NCBI RefSeq assembly: GCF_039542225.1
Contig: NZ_BAABHS010000019.1
Location: 108,864 to 172,863 of the forward strand
Reading direction: 5' to 3'
From: Yinghuangia aomiensis
Lineage (GTDB): Bacteria; Actinomycetota; Actinomycetes; Streptomycetales; Streptomycetaceae
DNA length: 64,000 bases
Shown: positions 27,306-36,102 of the stretch, one piece after another
Layout of the letters: each line of letters begins with the position of its first letter
How positions within the stretch are numbered: the first letter of the stretch is position 1
Notes under the pieces: model-generated
Told to the model about the DNA's origin: nothing
Database searches by the model: none
What the model saw: the letters and a program-made list of their open reading frames with translations, nothing else
Made by a program: the position numbers and the translations under genes

Positions 27306-28133
27306 TCAGCCGACGGTGCCGCGTTCCTTCAGGTAGTCGAGTTGGGCGCGGACCGACATTTCGGCGGCCCACCAGACGTTCTTGTCGACGTCTGCGTACA
27401 CGCGTTCGACGACCTCGCGGGCCGTCCGGTCGCCGGCCGCGACGGCGGCCTCGACCTGGGCGAGGCGTTGTGCGCGGTGCTCCAGGTAGAACTCGATCAC
27501 GCCGCGCGCGTCGTCGAGGACCGGGCCGTGCGCGGGCAGCACGCGGTCGACGCCGCCCGCCTCGACGAGGGCGCGCAGCCGGGCCAGCGAGTCGAGGTAC
27601 TCGCCGAGCTTGCCGTCCGGGTGGGCGACGACGGTGGTGCCGCGGCCGAGGACGGTGTCGCCGGTGAGCACGACGCCGTCGGCGGGCAGCACGAACGAGA
27701 GCGAGTCCCACGAGTGGCCCGGGGTGGCCAGGACGCGGAGTTCGAGGCCGCCCGCCGTGACGACGTCGCCCCCCACGAGGCCTTCGCTGCCCAGGCGGTG
27801 CGCGGGGTCGAGCGCACGGACACCGCAGCCGGCCAGCTCGGCGAGCCGCACCGCGCCTTCGGAGTGGTCGGGGTGGCCGTGGGTGAGGAGGATCTCCGCG
27901 ATGCGGACGCCGCGCTCGTCGGCGGCGGCCAGCACGGCGGCGAGGTGGCCCTCGTGGAGGGGGCCGGGGTCGACGACGACGGCACGGTCGGCGGCCGGCT
28001 CGGCGAGCAGCCAGGTGTTGGTGCCGTCGAGGGTCATCGGGCTGGGGTTGGGGGCCAGGACACAGGTCGCGCGGGCGGTGGCGGGACCGGCCACGACCGG
28101 GCGCGGATCGCCGGGGATGCGGAAGGAGTCCAT
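27306..28133 (-). CDS. MBL-fold metallohydrolase
   Basis: A 275-residue metallo-beta-lactamase-fold protein with the metal motif THGHPDHSEG, a second ligand in ATPGHSWDS, Asp in TGDTVLG and His in PAHGPVL. The C-terminal helical region resembles the LACTB2-type winged end. The reaction is likely hydrolysis of an ester, thioester or phosphodiester; substrate unknown. It matches Rv3677c in position. The ribosome site is weak, so the exact ATG is not certain. Confidence 0.82.
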   Translation of the reverse strand: MDSFRIPGDPRPVVAGPATARATCVLAPNPSPMTLDGTNTWLLAEPAADRAVVVDPGPLHEGHLAAVLAAADERGVRIAEILLTHGHPDHSEGAVRLAELAGCGVRALDPAHRLGSEGLVGGDVVTAGGLELRVLATPGHSWDSLSFVLPADGVVLTGDTVLGRGTTVVAHPDGKLGEYLDSLARLRALVEAGGVDRVLPAHGPVLDDARGVIEFYLEHRAQRLAQVEAAVAAGDRTAREVVERVYADVDKNVWWAAEMSVRAQLDYLKERGTVG

Positions 28134-28336
28134 GGAGCAAGTGTGTTCTGTCGTTGTGAACGGTTATCCACAGGGTGGGGATTTGGCGGATGACAGGGCG
28201 GGGGCCCGTGGGCGAGGGTGGGGGCGTCGAGCGGGTCCGCGGGGTCGGCTTGATGGCGGAGGGGGCGGGGGAGGGGCTGCCGACGCGAACTCCAACCGAC
28301 CGTGGTGGGAGGAGGGAGGGCCCGTAAGGGCGGAAC

Positions 28337-29182
28337 TCAGGCGGTCCCGAACGGGTCCGGAATCCCCGGCCACTCAATAACCAACCGCTCCCCCTCAAAC
28401 CGAGGCCGCGCCATGATCGGCGCCAACGTCCGCCCCTCCGCGGCCGCGCACGCCTCCGCCGTCCCGGCGAACCCGGCCAGGTTCCGCAGCGTCTCGATCG
28501 TCGGCGGCAGCATCCCCAGCTCCCCCGCCTTGAGCCCGGCCAGCGCCTTCTCCGGCCGCGCCCACGTCACCCGGTCCGCCTCGCCGGACACGTCCCGCGT
28601 CCGCTGGCCCTCGGGCAGCGCCGCCACGAAGAACCACGTGTCGTACCGGCGGTCCTCGAACTCCGGCGTGATCCACCGCGACCACGCGCCGAGCAGGTCG
28701 GACCGAAGCACCAGGCCCCGCCGCTCGAGGAAATCGGTGAAGCCGAGCGACCGGTCGACCAGCGCGGCCCGATCGGCCTCCCAGTCGTCCCCCGTCGTAT
28801 CCGCGACCACCGAGTCCGGCCCGGGCCCGGCCAGCAGCACGCCGGACTCCTCGAACGTCTCCCGCACCGCCGCGGCGACGATCGCCCGCGCCTCGGCCGC
28901 CGACGTCCCGAACCGGTCCGCCCATTCCTCCGGGCTCGGCCCCGCCCACGCCACCGCGTGGTCGGCATCCCGCGGATCGACTCCGCCGCCCGGGAACGCG
29001 TACATCCCCGCGGCGAACTTCATGCCCGCGTGCCGGCGCAGCAGGTAGGCCTCCGGCCCGCCCGGCCGCTCCCGCAGCAGGACGACGGTCGCCGCGCGGC
29101 GCGGTTCGGCGGGGACGAGGTCGCCGTCGAGGATCGCGCGGGCGCGGTCGGTCCAGGACGCGGGCATGCCGGGCAGTGTCAT
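28337..29182 (-). CDS. Nudix hydrolase-family protein with insert in the Nudix box
   Basis: The ATG at 29182 lies 7 nt after TAGCAT, a leaderless-type start. The 281-residue protein starts a Nudix fold (VVLLRERPGGPEAYLLRRH, FPGGGVDPRD). The Nudix helix RETFEESGVLL comes about 35 residues later than usual because of an inserted Trp- and Ala-rich segment. This layout is typical of an actinobacterial NUDT19/RNase-like Nudix subgroup that includes putative acyl-CoA diphosphatases. The substrate is unknown. Downstream, about 200 bases separate it from the MBL gene. Confidence 0.78.
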   Translation of the reverse strand: MTLPGMPASWTDRARAILDGDLVPAEPRRAATVVLLRERPGGPEAYLLRRHAGMKFAAGMYAFPGGGVDPRDADHAVAWAGPSPEEWADRFGTSAAEARAIVAAAVRETFEESGVLLAGPGPDSVVADTTGDDWEADRAALVDRSLGFTDFLERRGLVLRSDLLGAWSRWITPEFEDRRYDTWFFVAALPEGQRTRDVSGEADRVTWARPEKALAGLKAGELGMLPPTIETLRNLAGFAGTAEACAAAEGRTLAPIMARPRFEGERLVIEWPGIPDPFGTA

Positions 29183-29281
29183 GCGGCGGATGCTACGCGG
29201 CACCGCATCGATCCGACAGACCGTCAGGTTGCCTGCTGATCCGACCATCCGCAGATGGCCGGATCAGCGGCCGGTCCCGCG

Positions 29282-29755
29282 TCAGACCACCTCGACGAGC
29301 AACTCCACCTCGACCGGCGCATCCAGCGGCAGCACCGCGACGCCGACCGCGCTGCGGGCGTGCCTGCCCGCGTCGCCGAAGACCGCGCCGAGCAGCTCGC
29401 TCGCCCCGTTGATCACCGCGGGCTGGCCGGTGAAGCCCGGGTCGCTGGCGACGAAGCCGACGACCTTGACCACGCGGCGGACGAGGGCGAGGTCGCCGAT
29501 CTCCGCCTTGACCGCGGCGAGCGCGTTGAGGGCGCAGCGTTCCGCGAACTTCTTGGCGTCCTCCGGGGTGACCTCCGCGCCGACCTTGCCGGTTTGGGGG
29601 AGCTTGCCCTCGACCATCGGCAGCTGGCCCGAGGTGTGCACGTAGTTGCCGGTGCGCAGGGCCGGCACGTAGGCGGCGACCGGCGCGGCGACGCCCGGCA
29701 GGGTCAGCCCGAGTTGCGCGAGCCGGTCCTCGGGGTGCACGAACGCGTCGGTCAC
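29282..29755 (-). CDS. RidA-family protein
   Basis: A 157-residue RidA/YjgF-type protein, which hydrolyses reactive enamine/imine intermediates. It has the family's core around residues 30-150 (TSGQLPMVEGKL, RCALNALAAVKAE, RSAVGVAVLPLDAPVEVE). The usual Arg of canonical RidA near the C-terminus is not clearly present, so it may belong to the longer RidA-like group found in this locus (Rv3678c type). The GTG start overlaps the DUF4177 stop (GTGA), so the two are co-translated. Confidence 0.82.
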   Translation of the reverse strand: MTDAFVHPEDRLAQLGLTLPGVAAPVAAYVPALRTGNYVHTSGQLPMVEGKLPQTGKVGAEVTPEDAKKFAERCALNALAAVKAEIGDLALVRRVVKVVGFVASDPGFTGQPAVINGASELLGAVFGDAGRHARSAVGVAVLPLDAPVEVELLVEVV

Positions 29756-29919
29756 GCCCCCTTCACCTGCTTCTCCCGCTTGAAGTAGGCGACCAGGTTC
29801 TCCGGGTTCGGGCCCGGCACAACCTGCACCAGCTCCCAGCCGTCCTCACCGAACGTGTCGAGGATCTGCTTGGTGTTGTGGATCAGCAGCGGCGCGGTGA
29901 AGTATTCCCATTTCTTCAT
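29752..29919 (-). CDS. DUF4177 small protein
   Basis: This 55-residue gene is short and easily missed. It starts MKKWEYFTAPLL and contains the DUF4177 core GEDGWELVQVVPG, ending in KREKQVKGA. The ATG is 7 nt after TAGAGT (leaderless-type) and its stop overlaps the RidA start. A small gene of the same kind sits before RidA in mycobacteria (Rv3678A position). The function is unknown; conservation of the pair suggests a shared role. Confidence 0.8.
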   Translation of the reverse strand: MKKWEYFTAPLLIHNTKQILDTFGEDGWELVQVVPGPNPENLVAYFKREKQVKGA

Positions 29920-29929
29920 GGGCGGGACT

Positions 29930-30397
29930 CTAACGCGGGTCGGGGGCGGCGACCGCGCGCCACGGGACGGGGCTCGACAGGACCATCGTGCTGGACGGCG
30001 TGCCGTGCTCGGCGAGGCGGTCGATGAGCGCCTGGAAGTCGTGCATGCTCGCGGTCGCGACCATGAGTTCGCAGCAGGCGTCGCCGGTGACCCGGTGCAG
30101 TTGCAGCAGTTCGGGCCAGTCGCGGACCTCGTCGGCGTCGCGGCGCAGCAGGCAGCGCGGGCCGTAGCAGTTCATCCGGACCAGGGCGATGACGGCGCGG
30201 CCGGCGGCGGCCGGGTCGACGTGCGCGTGGTAGCCGGTGATGACGCCCGCGCGTTCCAGGCGGCGGACCCGGTCGGCGACGGTCGGCGCGCTCAGGTTCA
30301 CCCGTCTGGCGAGTTCGTTGTACGACAGCCGTGCGTCGTTCTGGAGTTCGGCGAGGAGCCGCCGGTCGGCGGCATCCAGGGCCACGTCGTGGGGCAT
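29930..30397 (-). CDS. Lrp/AsnC-family transcriptional regulator
   Basis: The ATG at 30397 has AAAGGA upstream. The 155-residue protein has an N-terminal helix-turn-helix (LAELQNDARLSYNELARRV, then SAPTVADRVRRLE) and a C-terminal RAM/ligand domain (HRVTGDACCELMV). It is divergent from kynA-kynU, so an amino-acid-responsive switch for tryptophan/kynurenine catabolism is the best inference. A short palindrome in the shared promoter region (30458-30472) is a candidate operator. Confidence 0.85.
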   Translation of the reverse strand: MPHDVALDAADRRLLAELQNDARLSYNELARRVNLSAPTVADRVRRLERAGVITGYHAHVDPAAAGRAVIALVRMNCYGPRCLLRRDADEVRDWPELLQLHRVTGDACCELMVATASMHDFQALIDRLAEHGTPSSTMVLSSPVPWRAVAAPDPR

Positions 30398-30457
30398 TGG
30401 GCGGCGTCCTTTCGGATCGGGTTTCCGTTCGTGAACGATCTGCGGGTTTCTCCTTCG

Positions 30458-30472
30458 GATCGTAAGACGATC
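30458..30472. promoter_or_regulatory. Palindromic operator candidate for the Lrp regulator
   Basis: GATCGT-AAG-ACGATC is a perfect 6-bp inverted repeat midway between the Lrp and kynA starts; a further half-like GAACGATC lies at 30433. Confidence 0.45.
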
Positions 30473-30573
30473 GGACGGCGGTGCCGCTCGGCGTCCATTC
30501 CGCGCGGCGGCATCGCACGCTTGCATATGGGGCACAGGGAACCGGCGGGGGCGTGAGGGAGGTGTGGACGGTG

Positions 30574-31464
30574 ATGGCACGCGCAGCAACCGCCGCGGGT
30601 ACGGAGCCGGCCGGAGTGTGCCCGATGGGCGGCTCCGGCGCCGAGAGCGCGCCCCAGGCACCGCGCAGCTCGTACGCGGGCGCGCCGCCGTACGCCGACT
30701 ACGTGGGCCTCGACCGTCTGCTGAGCCTCCAGACGCCGCGCACCGACGAGCCGACCGAGGTGTCGTTCCTCGTCGCGTCGCAGGTCATGGAGCTGCTGTT
30801 CGCGCTGCTCAAGCACGAGTGGTCGACGGCGCGCGGGCTGCTGGAGGCGGACGAGGTCGCCGAGGCCACCCGGGTGCTGCGGCGCAGCGTGCGGCAAGCG
30901 GACGTGCTGGTGGCGTCGTGGGACCTGCTGGCGACGCTGACGCCCGCCGAGTTCGCCGCGTTCCGCGAGGCGCTGGGCGAGGCGTCCGGGTTCCAGTCGC
31001 ACCTGTACCGCGAGCTGGAGTTCCTGCTGGGGCTGAAGCGTCCGGCGGCGCTGCTTCCGTACGAGGGCGTGCCCGACGTGCACGCCGAGCTGGACGCGGT
31101 GCTGCACGCGCCGAGCCTGTACGACGCGGCGCTCGACGTGCTGCGCCGCCGCGGTCTGCCGCTGCCGCCCGCCGATCCGGCCGCCCGGCTGCGCCCGCAC
31201 GAGTCCGACCCGGACGCCGAGCGTGCGTGGGCGGAGGTCTACGCGACCGGCACCGCGTACCCGGACCTGCGCGACCTCGGCGAGGCGCTGACCGACATAT
31301 CGGAGCGCTGGACCCGCTGGCGCGAGCGGCACTTGGCCGCGACGCTGCGCGCGCTCGGCAACCGGCCGGGCACCGGCGGCTCGTCGGGGGCCGAGTGGCT
31401 GGAGCGCACCGTGCGGCTGCGGGTCTTCCCCGACCTCTGGACCATGCGCACCTCCGTCGTCTAG
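30574..31464 (+). CDS. kynA: Tryptophan 2,3-dioxygenase
   Basis: This heme enzyme opens the indole ring of L-tryptophan to N-formylkynurenine. The ATG at 30574 has GGGAGGTG about 9 nt upstream. The 296-residue product contains the TDO motifs YADYVGLDRLLSLQ, FLVASQVMELLFALLKHEW (including the heme-pocket His near residue 70) and SGFQSHLYRELEFLLG. It is followed after 10 bases by kynU. An N-terminal Gly/Ala/Pro-rich extension of about 35 residues precedes the core. Confidence 0.9.
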   Translation: MARAATAAGTEPAGVCPMGGSGAESAPQAPRSSYAGAPPYADYVGLDRLLSLQTPRTDEPTEVSFLVASQVMELLFALLKHEWSTARGLLEADEVAEATRVLRRSVRQADVLVASWDLLATLTPAEFAAFREALGEASGFQSHLYRELEFLLGLKRPAALLPYEGVPDVHAELDAVLHAPSLYDAALDVLRRRGLPLPPADPAARLRPHESDPDAERAWAEVYATGTAYPDLRDLGEALTDISERWTRWRERHLAATLRALGNRPGTGGSSGAEWLERTVRLRVFPDLWTMRTSVV

Positions 31465-31474
31465 GAACTGGACC

Positions 31475-32779
31475 GTGCTGCCTCACACCTCCCGCGAAGA
31501 AGCCCGCGGCCAAGCTCGCGAACACGCCGGCAACGACGCCCGCGAGACCTCGGGGACGTCCCGCGCCTATGCGGCGTCCCTCGACGCGCGCGACCCGCTG
31601 GCCGGGTTCCGCGACCGTTTCCGGCTGCCGCCCGGCGTCGTCTACCTGGACGGCAACTCGCTCGGCGCGCTGCCCGACGACGTGCCCGCCGTGGTCGACG
31701 ACGTCGTGCACCGCCAGTGGGGCACCGACCTGATCCGGTCGTGGAACACCCACGACTGGTGGAACGCGCCCACCCGGGTCGGCGACGCGATCGCGCCGCT
31801 GATCGGCGCGGCGCCCGGGCAGGTCGTGTGCGGCGACTCGACGTCGGTGCACCTGTTCAACGCGCTGGTGGCGGCGCTCCGGGCGCGGTCGGGCCGCAGC
31901 GTGCTGCTCGCCGACCCGGACACCTTCCCGACGGACGCCTACCTCGCCGATTCGGCGGCCCGGCTGTGCGGCGCCGAGGTGCGGCGGGTCCCGGCCGCGG
32001 AGGCGGCGGAGGTGCTGCGGGCGGAGGGCACCGGGGTGGCGGTCGCCGCGTACAACCACGTGGACTACCGCACGGGCGAGCTGCGCGACGTCGCCGGAAT
32101 CACCGCGGCCGCCCACGACACCGGGGCGCTGGTGCTGTGGGACGTGTGCCACACGGTCGGCGCCGTCCCGGTGGACGCGGACGCGCTCGACCTGGACTTC
32201 GTGGTCGGCTGCACCTACAAGTACCTGTCCGGCGGGCCGGGCTCTCCCGCGTTCCTGTACGTCGCCCGGCGGCTCCAGGCCGGTTTCGACCCGGCGCTCA
32301 CCGGCTGGCACGGGCACGCCGACCCGTTCGCGATGGAGCCCGCCTACCGGCCCGCCGACGGCATCGCGCGGGCCCGGATCGGGACGCCGCCGCTGCTGGG
32401 CATGCTGGCGCTGGAGGCCGCGCTGGGCGTGTTCGGCGAGGCGGGCATCACCGCGGTGCGCGCCAAGAGCCTGGCCCTGACCGACCTCTTCATCACCTGC
32501 GCCGACGAGCTGGGGCTGGCGGTCGCCACGCCGCGGCCGCACGCCCGGCGCGGCAGCCAGGTCGCGGTGCGGCACCCCGAGGCGCACGCGGTCATGGCCG
32601 CGCTCGTGGACCGCGGCGTGATCGGGGACGTGCGGCCGCCGGACATCCTGCGGTTCGGGTTCAACGCGCTGTACGTGTCGTTCGCCGACGTCGTGGCCGC
32701 CGCCGAGGCGCTCGGCGACGTGCTGGCGTCCGGCGCGCACCGCGATCCGAAGTACACGGTGCGCAACACCGTCACCTGA
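31475..32779 (+). CDS. kynU: Kynureninase
   Basis: A PLP-dependent enzyme that cleaves kynurenine to anthranilate and alanine. The 434-residue product has VYLDGNSLGALP near the N-terminus, the PLP-phosphate contacts GDSTSVHLFN, the Asp motif LWDVCHTVGA and the Schiff-base lysine (about 249) in CTYKYLSGGPG. The GTG start is preceded by a weak GGA. It forms an operon with kynA. No kynurenine formamidase (kynB) gene is adjacent, so that step must be encoded elsewhere. Confidence 0.92.
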   Translation: MLPHTSREEARGQAREHAGNDARETSGTSRAYAASLDARDPLAGFRDRFRLPPGVVYLDGNSLGALPDDVPAVVDDVVHRQWGTDLIRSWNTHDWWNAPTRVGDAIAPLIGAAPGQVVCGDSTSVHLFNALVAALRARSGRSVLLADPDTFPTDAYLADSAARLCGAEVRRVPAAEAAEVLRAEGTGVAVAAYNHVDYRTGELRDVAGITAAAHDTGALVLWDVCHTVGAVPVDADALDLDFVVGCTYKYLSGGPGSPAFLYVARRLQAGFDPALTGWHGHADPFAMEPAYRPADGIARARIGTPPLLGMLALEAALGVFGEAGITAVRAKSLALTDLFITCADELGLAVATPRPHARRGSQVAVRHPEAHAVMAALVDRGVIGDVRPPDILRFGFNALYVSFADVVAAAEALGDVLASGAHRDPKYTVRNTVT

Positions 32780-32890
32780 GCGGGGCCGAACCGGGCCGGG
32801 GCGGGCGCGGCCCGGCCCGGCCGCGTGAAACCCGTCACCCGCGCGGACCACCGGCGGTTGGCGTGCCGCGGGGTGGTTAGTCTCGACAGT

Positions 32891-33913
32891 GTGAGCCAGG
32901 TGACCCAGCACGACAGCCGCCGCGCGGGCGGCCCCGACTCCGACTGGGAGGGCGTCCGCCTCCACGTCGTCAGCGGCAAGGGCGGGACCGGCAAGACCAG
33001 CGTCGCGGCGGCGCTCGCCCTGGCGCTCGCCCACGACGGGCACCGCACGCTGCTGGTCGAGGTCGAGGGGCGGCAAGGCATCGCCCAGTTGTTCGAGACC
33101 GCGGAACTCCCCTACGAGGAGCGCAAGATCGCGGTGGCGCCGGGCGGCGGCGAGGTGTTCGCGCTCGCCATCGACCCCGAGGAAGCGCTCCTCGACTACC
33201 TCGACATGTTCTACCACCTGGGCCGCACCGGTAAGGGCCTGAAGAAGCTCGGCGCGATCGACTTCGCCACCACCATCGCGCCCGGCCTGCGGGACGTCCT
33301 GCTGACCGGCAAGGCGTGTGAAGCGGTGCGCCGCCGGGTCAAGGGCGACAACTCGTGGGTCTACGACGCGGTGGTCATGGACGCGCCGCCGACCGGCCGC
33401 ATCTCGCGCTTCCTCAACGTCAACACCGAGGTCGCCGGGCTCGCCCGGTTCGGTCCCATCCACGCGCAGGCCGAAGCCGTCATGCGGGTGCTGCGCTCCC
33501 CCGAGACGGCGGTCCACCTGGTCACCCTCCTGGAGGAGATGCCCGTCCAGGAGACCGTCGACGGCGTCGCCGAACTCCGCGCCACCGGGCTGCCCGTCGG
33601 CGGCGTGGTGGTCAACATGGCGCGGCCGCCGCTCCAGGTCGACGACGAGACCGACACCGGCCGGCGGCTCACCCCCGACCTGCTCGACGCCGGGCTGCGG
33701 GCGGCCGGCGTACGCCCCACCAAGACGCTCGTCGCGGCACTCCTCGCGGAAGCCGACGAGCACGCGGGCCGCATCGTCCTGGAGACCGAGGAACGCCAGA
33801 CGGTGCGCGCCCTGGGCCTGCCCATGTACGAGCTGCCGCTGCTCGCCGACGGCGTCGACCTGGGCGGGCTCTACCGGCTCGCCGAGGCACTGCGCGAACA
33901 GGGGGTCGCATGA
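32891..33913 (+). CDS. ArsA/GET3-like anion-transporting ATPase, first of pair
   Basis: The GTG at 32891 is 7 nt after TAGTCT, a leaderless-type start. The 340-residue protein has the deviant Walker A GKGGTGKTS, switch-type DAPPTGR and an ArsA-like architecture, but no paired Cys metal site. It corresponds to Rv3679, whose product pairs with Rv3680 in a GET3-like ATPase complex linked to glycerol/lipid and stress physiology in mycobacteria. Its stop overlaps the start of the second ATPase by 4 bases. Confidence 0.85.
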   Translation: MSQVTQHDSRRAGGPDSDWEGVRLHVVSGKGGTGKTSVAAALALALAHDGHRTLLVEVEGRQGIAQLFETAELPYEERKIAVAPGGGEVFALAIDPEEALLDYLDMFYHLGRTGKGLKKLGAIDFATTIAPGLRDVLLTGKACEAVRRRVKGDNSWVYDAVVMDAPPTGRISRFLNVNTEVAGLARFGPIHAQAEAVMRVLRSPETAVHLVTLLEEMPVQETVDGVAELRATGLPVGGVVVNMARPPLQVDDETDTGRRLTPDLLDAGLRAAGVRPTKTLVAALLAEADEHAGRIVLETEERQTVRALGLPMYELPLLADGVDLGGLYRLAEALREQGVA

Positions 33914-35127
33914 CCGGCACGGTGAAGTCCCGTCGGACCGGGTTCTCCGCCCGGCAGCTGGAACTCGACCCGCTCATCGACGACCCGGCGACCCGCATCG
34001 TCGTGTGCTGCGGCTCCGGCGGCGTCGGCAAGACCACGACCGCCGCCGCGCTCGGCCTGCGCGCCGCCGAACGCGGCCGCGACGTCGTCGTGCTGACCAT
34101 CGACCCGGCGCGCCGGCTCGCGCAGTCGATGGGGCTGACCGAACTCGACAACACGCCGCGCCGGGTGGGCGGCGTCGACGAGACCAAGGGCGGCAGCCTG
34201 CACGCCATGATGCTCGACATGAAGCGCACGTTCGACGAGATCGTCGAACAGCACGCGGACCGCGAGCGCGCCCGGCAGATCCTGGAGAACCCCTTCTACC
34301 AGTCGCTGTCGTCCAGCTTCGCGGGCACGCAGGAATACATGGCCATGGAGAAGCTCGGCCAGCTGCACGGCGGCGGGGACTGGGACCTCATCGTCGTCGA
34401 CACCCCGCCGTCCCGCTCCGCGCTCGACTTCCTCGACGCGCCGCAGCGCCTCGGCTCGTTCCTCGACGGGCGGCTGATCCGCATCCTGTCGGCGCCCGCG
34501 AAGGTCGGCGGACGCGGCGCGCTCAAGTTCCTGTCCGCGGGCATGGGGCTGATGACCGGGGCGCTCAACAAGGTCGTCGGGGCGCACCTGCTGACCGACA
34601 TCCAGACGTTCGTCGCCGCGCTCGACACCACCTTCGGCGGGTTCCGCAAGCGCGCGGACGCCACGTACAAACTGCTCCAGGCCCCCGGCACGGCGTTCCT
34701 GGTGGTCGCCGCCCCGGAGAAGGACGCGCTGCGCGAAGCCGCCTACTTCGTGGAACGCCTCGACGCCGAGTCGATGCCGCTCGCCGGCCTCGTGCTCAAC
34801 CGCGTGCACGGCACCGGCGCCGGGCAGCTCTCCGCGGAGCGGAGCATGGCCGCCGCGGAAACGCTGTACGAGCGCGCGTACGACGAAGACACCTACGACG
34901 ACGACGTGGAACCCGCCGACGACGCCCCGTCGGCCGACGACCTCCGGCTCGTCGCCGGACTCCTCACCCTGCATGCCGAACGGCTGCGCATGATCGGCCG
35001 CGAGGAACGCGTGCGCACGCGTTTCACGTCGATCCACCCGGACGTGCCGGTGGTCGAAGTGCCGGCGCTGCCGGGCGACGTGCACGACCTCGACGGGCTG
35101 CGCAGCATCGGCGGACACTTGGCGTGA
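33910..35127 (+). CDS. ArsA/GET3-like anion-transporting ATPase, second of pair
   Basis: The ATG overlaps the first ATPase's stop (ATGA). The 405-residue protein has a full P-loop (CGSGGVGKTTTAAAL), TIDPARRLAQSMG, VVDTPPSRSALDFLD and a helical client-facing region. An acidic stretch (YDEDTYDDDVEPADDA) is inserted in the C-terminal third. It is expected to form a heterodimer with the preceding ATPase. It lies directly upstream of wblA, which is convergent with it, as in Rv3679-Rv3681c. Confidence 0.85.
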   Translation: MTGTVKSRRTGFSARQLELDPLIDDPATRIVVCCGSGGVGKTTTAAALGLRAAERGRDVVVLTIDPARRLAQSMGLTELDNTPRRVGGVDETKGGSLHAMMLDMKRTFDEIVEQHADRERARQILENPFYQSLSSSFAGTQEYMAMEKLGQLHGGGDWDLIVVDTPPSRSALDFLDAPQRLGSFLDGRLIRILSAPAKVGGRGALKFLSAGMGLMTGALNKVVGAHLLTDIQTFVAALDTTFGGFRKRADATYKLLQAPGTAFLVVAAPEKDALREAAYFVERLDAESMPLAGLVLNRVHGTGAGQLSAERSMAAAETLYERAYDEDTYDDDVEPADDAPSADDLRLVAGLLTLHAERLRMIGREERVRTRFTSIHPDVPVVEVPALPGDVHDLDGLRSIGGHLA

Positions 35128-35419
35128 ACAGCCTGAACCGCATGAACAGACCGAACAGGCCGAACTGGCTGACCGGCCGGCCTGCCCGCCGTGGGCATAC
35201 GCGTACCGCCCGCGGCACCGGGGGCACCGGCGGACGCGGTCGGCCGACGCTCCACCCCGGTCCCCGAGCCGGGGCCTGACTCCCAAGCTCGGCGGACCGG
35301 CGGATGGTGCGTGCGATGGTGCTCAGCCGGCGCGTCTGCCGCCACGGTGTGCGGCCGATGTTCCGATGTGACCCGCTATCCGGATATTCCGGGCGGCGGG
35401 ATGTTGTCCCGGGGAACCG
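35128..35419. other. Intergenic region between the ATPase pair and wblA
   Basis: About 290 bases between convergent genes. No clear terminator hairpin with a T tract and no supported gene were found; the start carries imperfect CGAACAGGCCGAACTGGC-type repeats. Confidence 0.4.
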
Positions 35420-35746
35420 TCAGCCTGCCGCGCGCAGACCGATGCTCTCCGGATAATCCGCATGGATTTCCCGCTCGTATTCCTCGCGCGCGGTCTCCAG
35501 GAGCCTGCGCCACGAGGTGACGGTCGGCCGCCGGCGGAGCAGAGCCCGCCTTTCGCGTTCCGTCATCCCTCCCCAGACCCCGAACTCGACCCGATTGTCG
35601 AGGGCGTCGGCCAGGCATTCGGTACGCACCGGACATCCGGTGCATACGGCCTTTGCGCGATTCTGGGCCGCCCCCTGCACGAACAGCTCATCCGGATCGC
35701 TGGCGCGGCACGCGGCCAGTGCGTTCCAGTCGGTAACCCAGCTCAT
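35420..35746 (-). CDS. wblA: WhiB-family regulator WblA (WhiB4-type)
   Basis: A 108-residue iron-sulfur regulator with the four cluster ligands Cys13, Cys35, Cys38 and Cys44 (CTGCPVRTEC), the G-V-W-G-G turn and a basic C-terminal segment (ERERRALLRRRPTVTSWRRL). The sequence is nearly identical to my memory of S. coelicolor WblA, a global regulator of aerial development and repressor of antibiotic production. The neighbourhood (ArsA-like pair on one side, class A PBP on the other) is the same. GAGAGGA lies about 10 nt before the ATG. Confidence 0.92.
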   Translation of the reverse strand: MSWVTDWNALAACRASDPDELFVQGAAQNRAKAVCTGCPVRTECLADALDNRVEFGVWGGMTERERRALLRRRPTVTSWRRLLETAREEYEREIHADYPESIGLRAAG

Positions 35747-36102
35747 GCTGGTGCCGTCCTCTCCCGATTCGAGGCTCCCCCTACGGCGGCGACGGGAAAT
35801 CCCGTTGCCAAACAGGACGCTACGAAAAGACGGGCCCGCGCAACAGCCCCTACTGGGCGGTCATCCATGACCCGGACGGACTATGCGCGAATATGAGCCC
35901 ACCCATGCGGGTGAAAACCCTTGCGCGACCTGTGGATTTGCCTCGACACGGCACCCCGGTCCGGTTGCCGGGAACCTCCCGCGTTGGCCCGAATTCACTC
36001 GTACGAGTGAACGGGTTGGTGGGAGCTGTCCCCCGGCTGCTGTTACAGACTAGGTGAAGTACCTCCGCCGTGCGGCAAGTTTCGCCACGTAGTCTTTGCC
36101 GC
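35747..36102. promoter_or_regulatory. wblA-PBP divergent regulatory region
   Basis: Both genes are transcribed outward from this 356-base gap. It holds an 18-bp perfect palindrome at 35994-36011, and TAGTCT (36090-36095) placed 7 nt before the PBP start, which suggests a leaderless PBP message. Confidence 0.6.
35994..36011. promoter_or_regulatory. Perfect 18-bp palindrome, BldD-like half-sites
   Basis: TTCACTCGTACGAGTGAA is self-complementary. Its halves TCACTC and GAGTGA match the BldD half-site patterns TNACNC and GNGTNA, though separated by 4 bp rather than the usual 1. Confidence 0.5.

Noticed and set aside
30809..33763. A 984-codon minus-strand open frame
   Set aside because: It is antisense to kynA, kynU and the first ArsA-like ATPase, all of which carry catalytic motifs.
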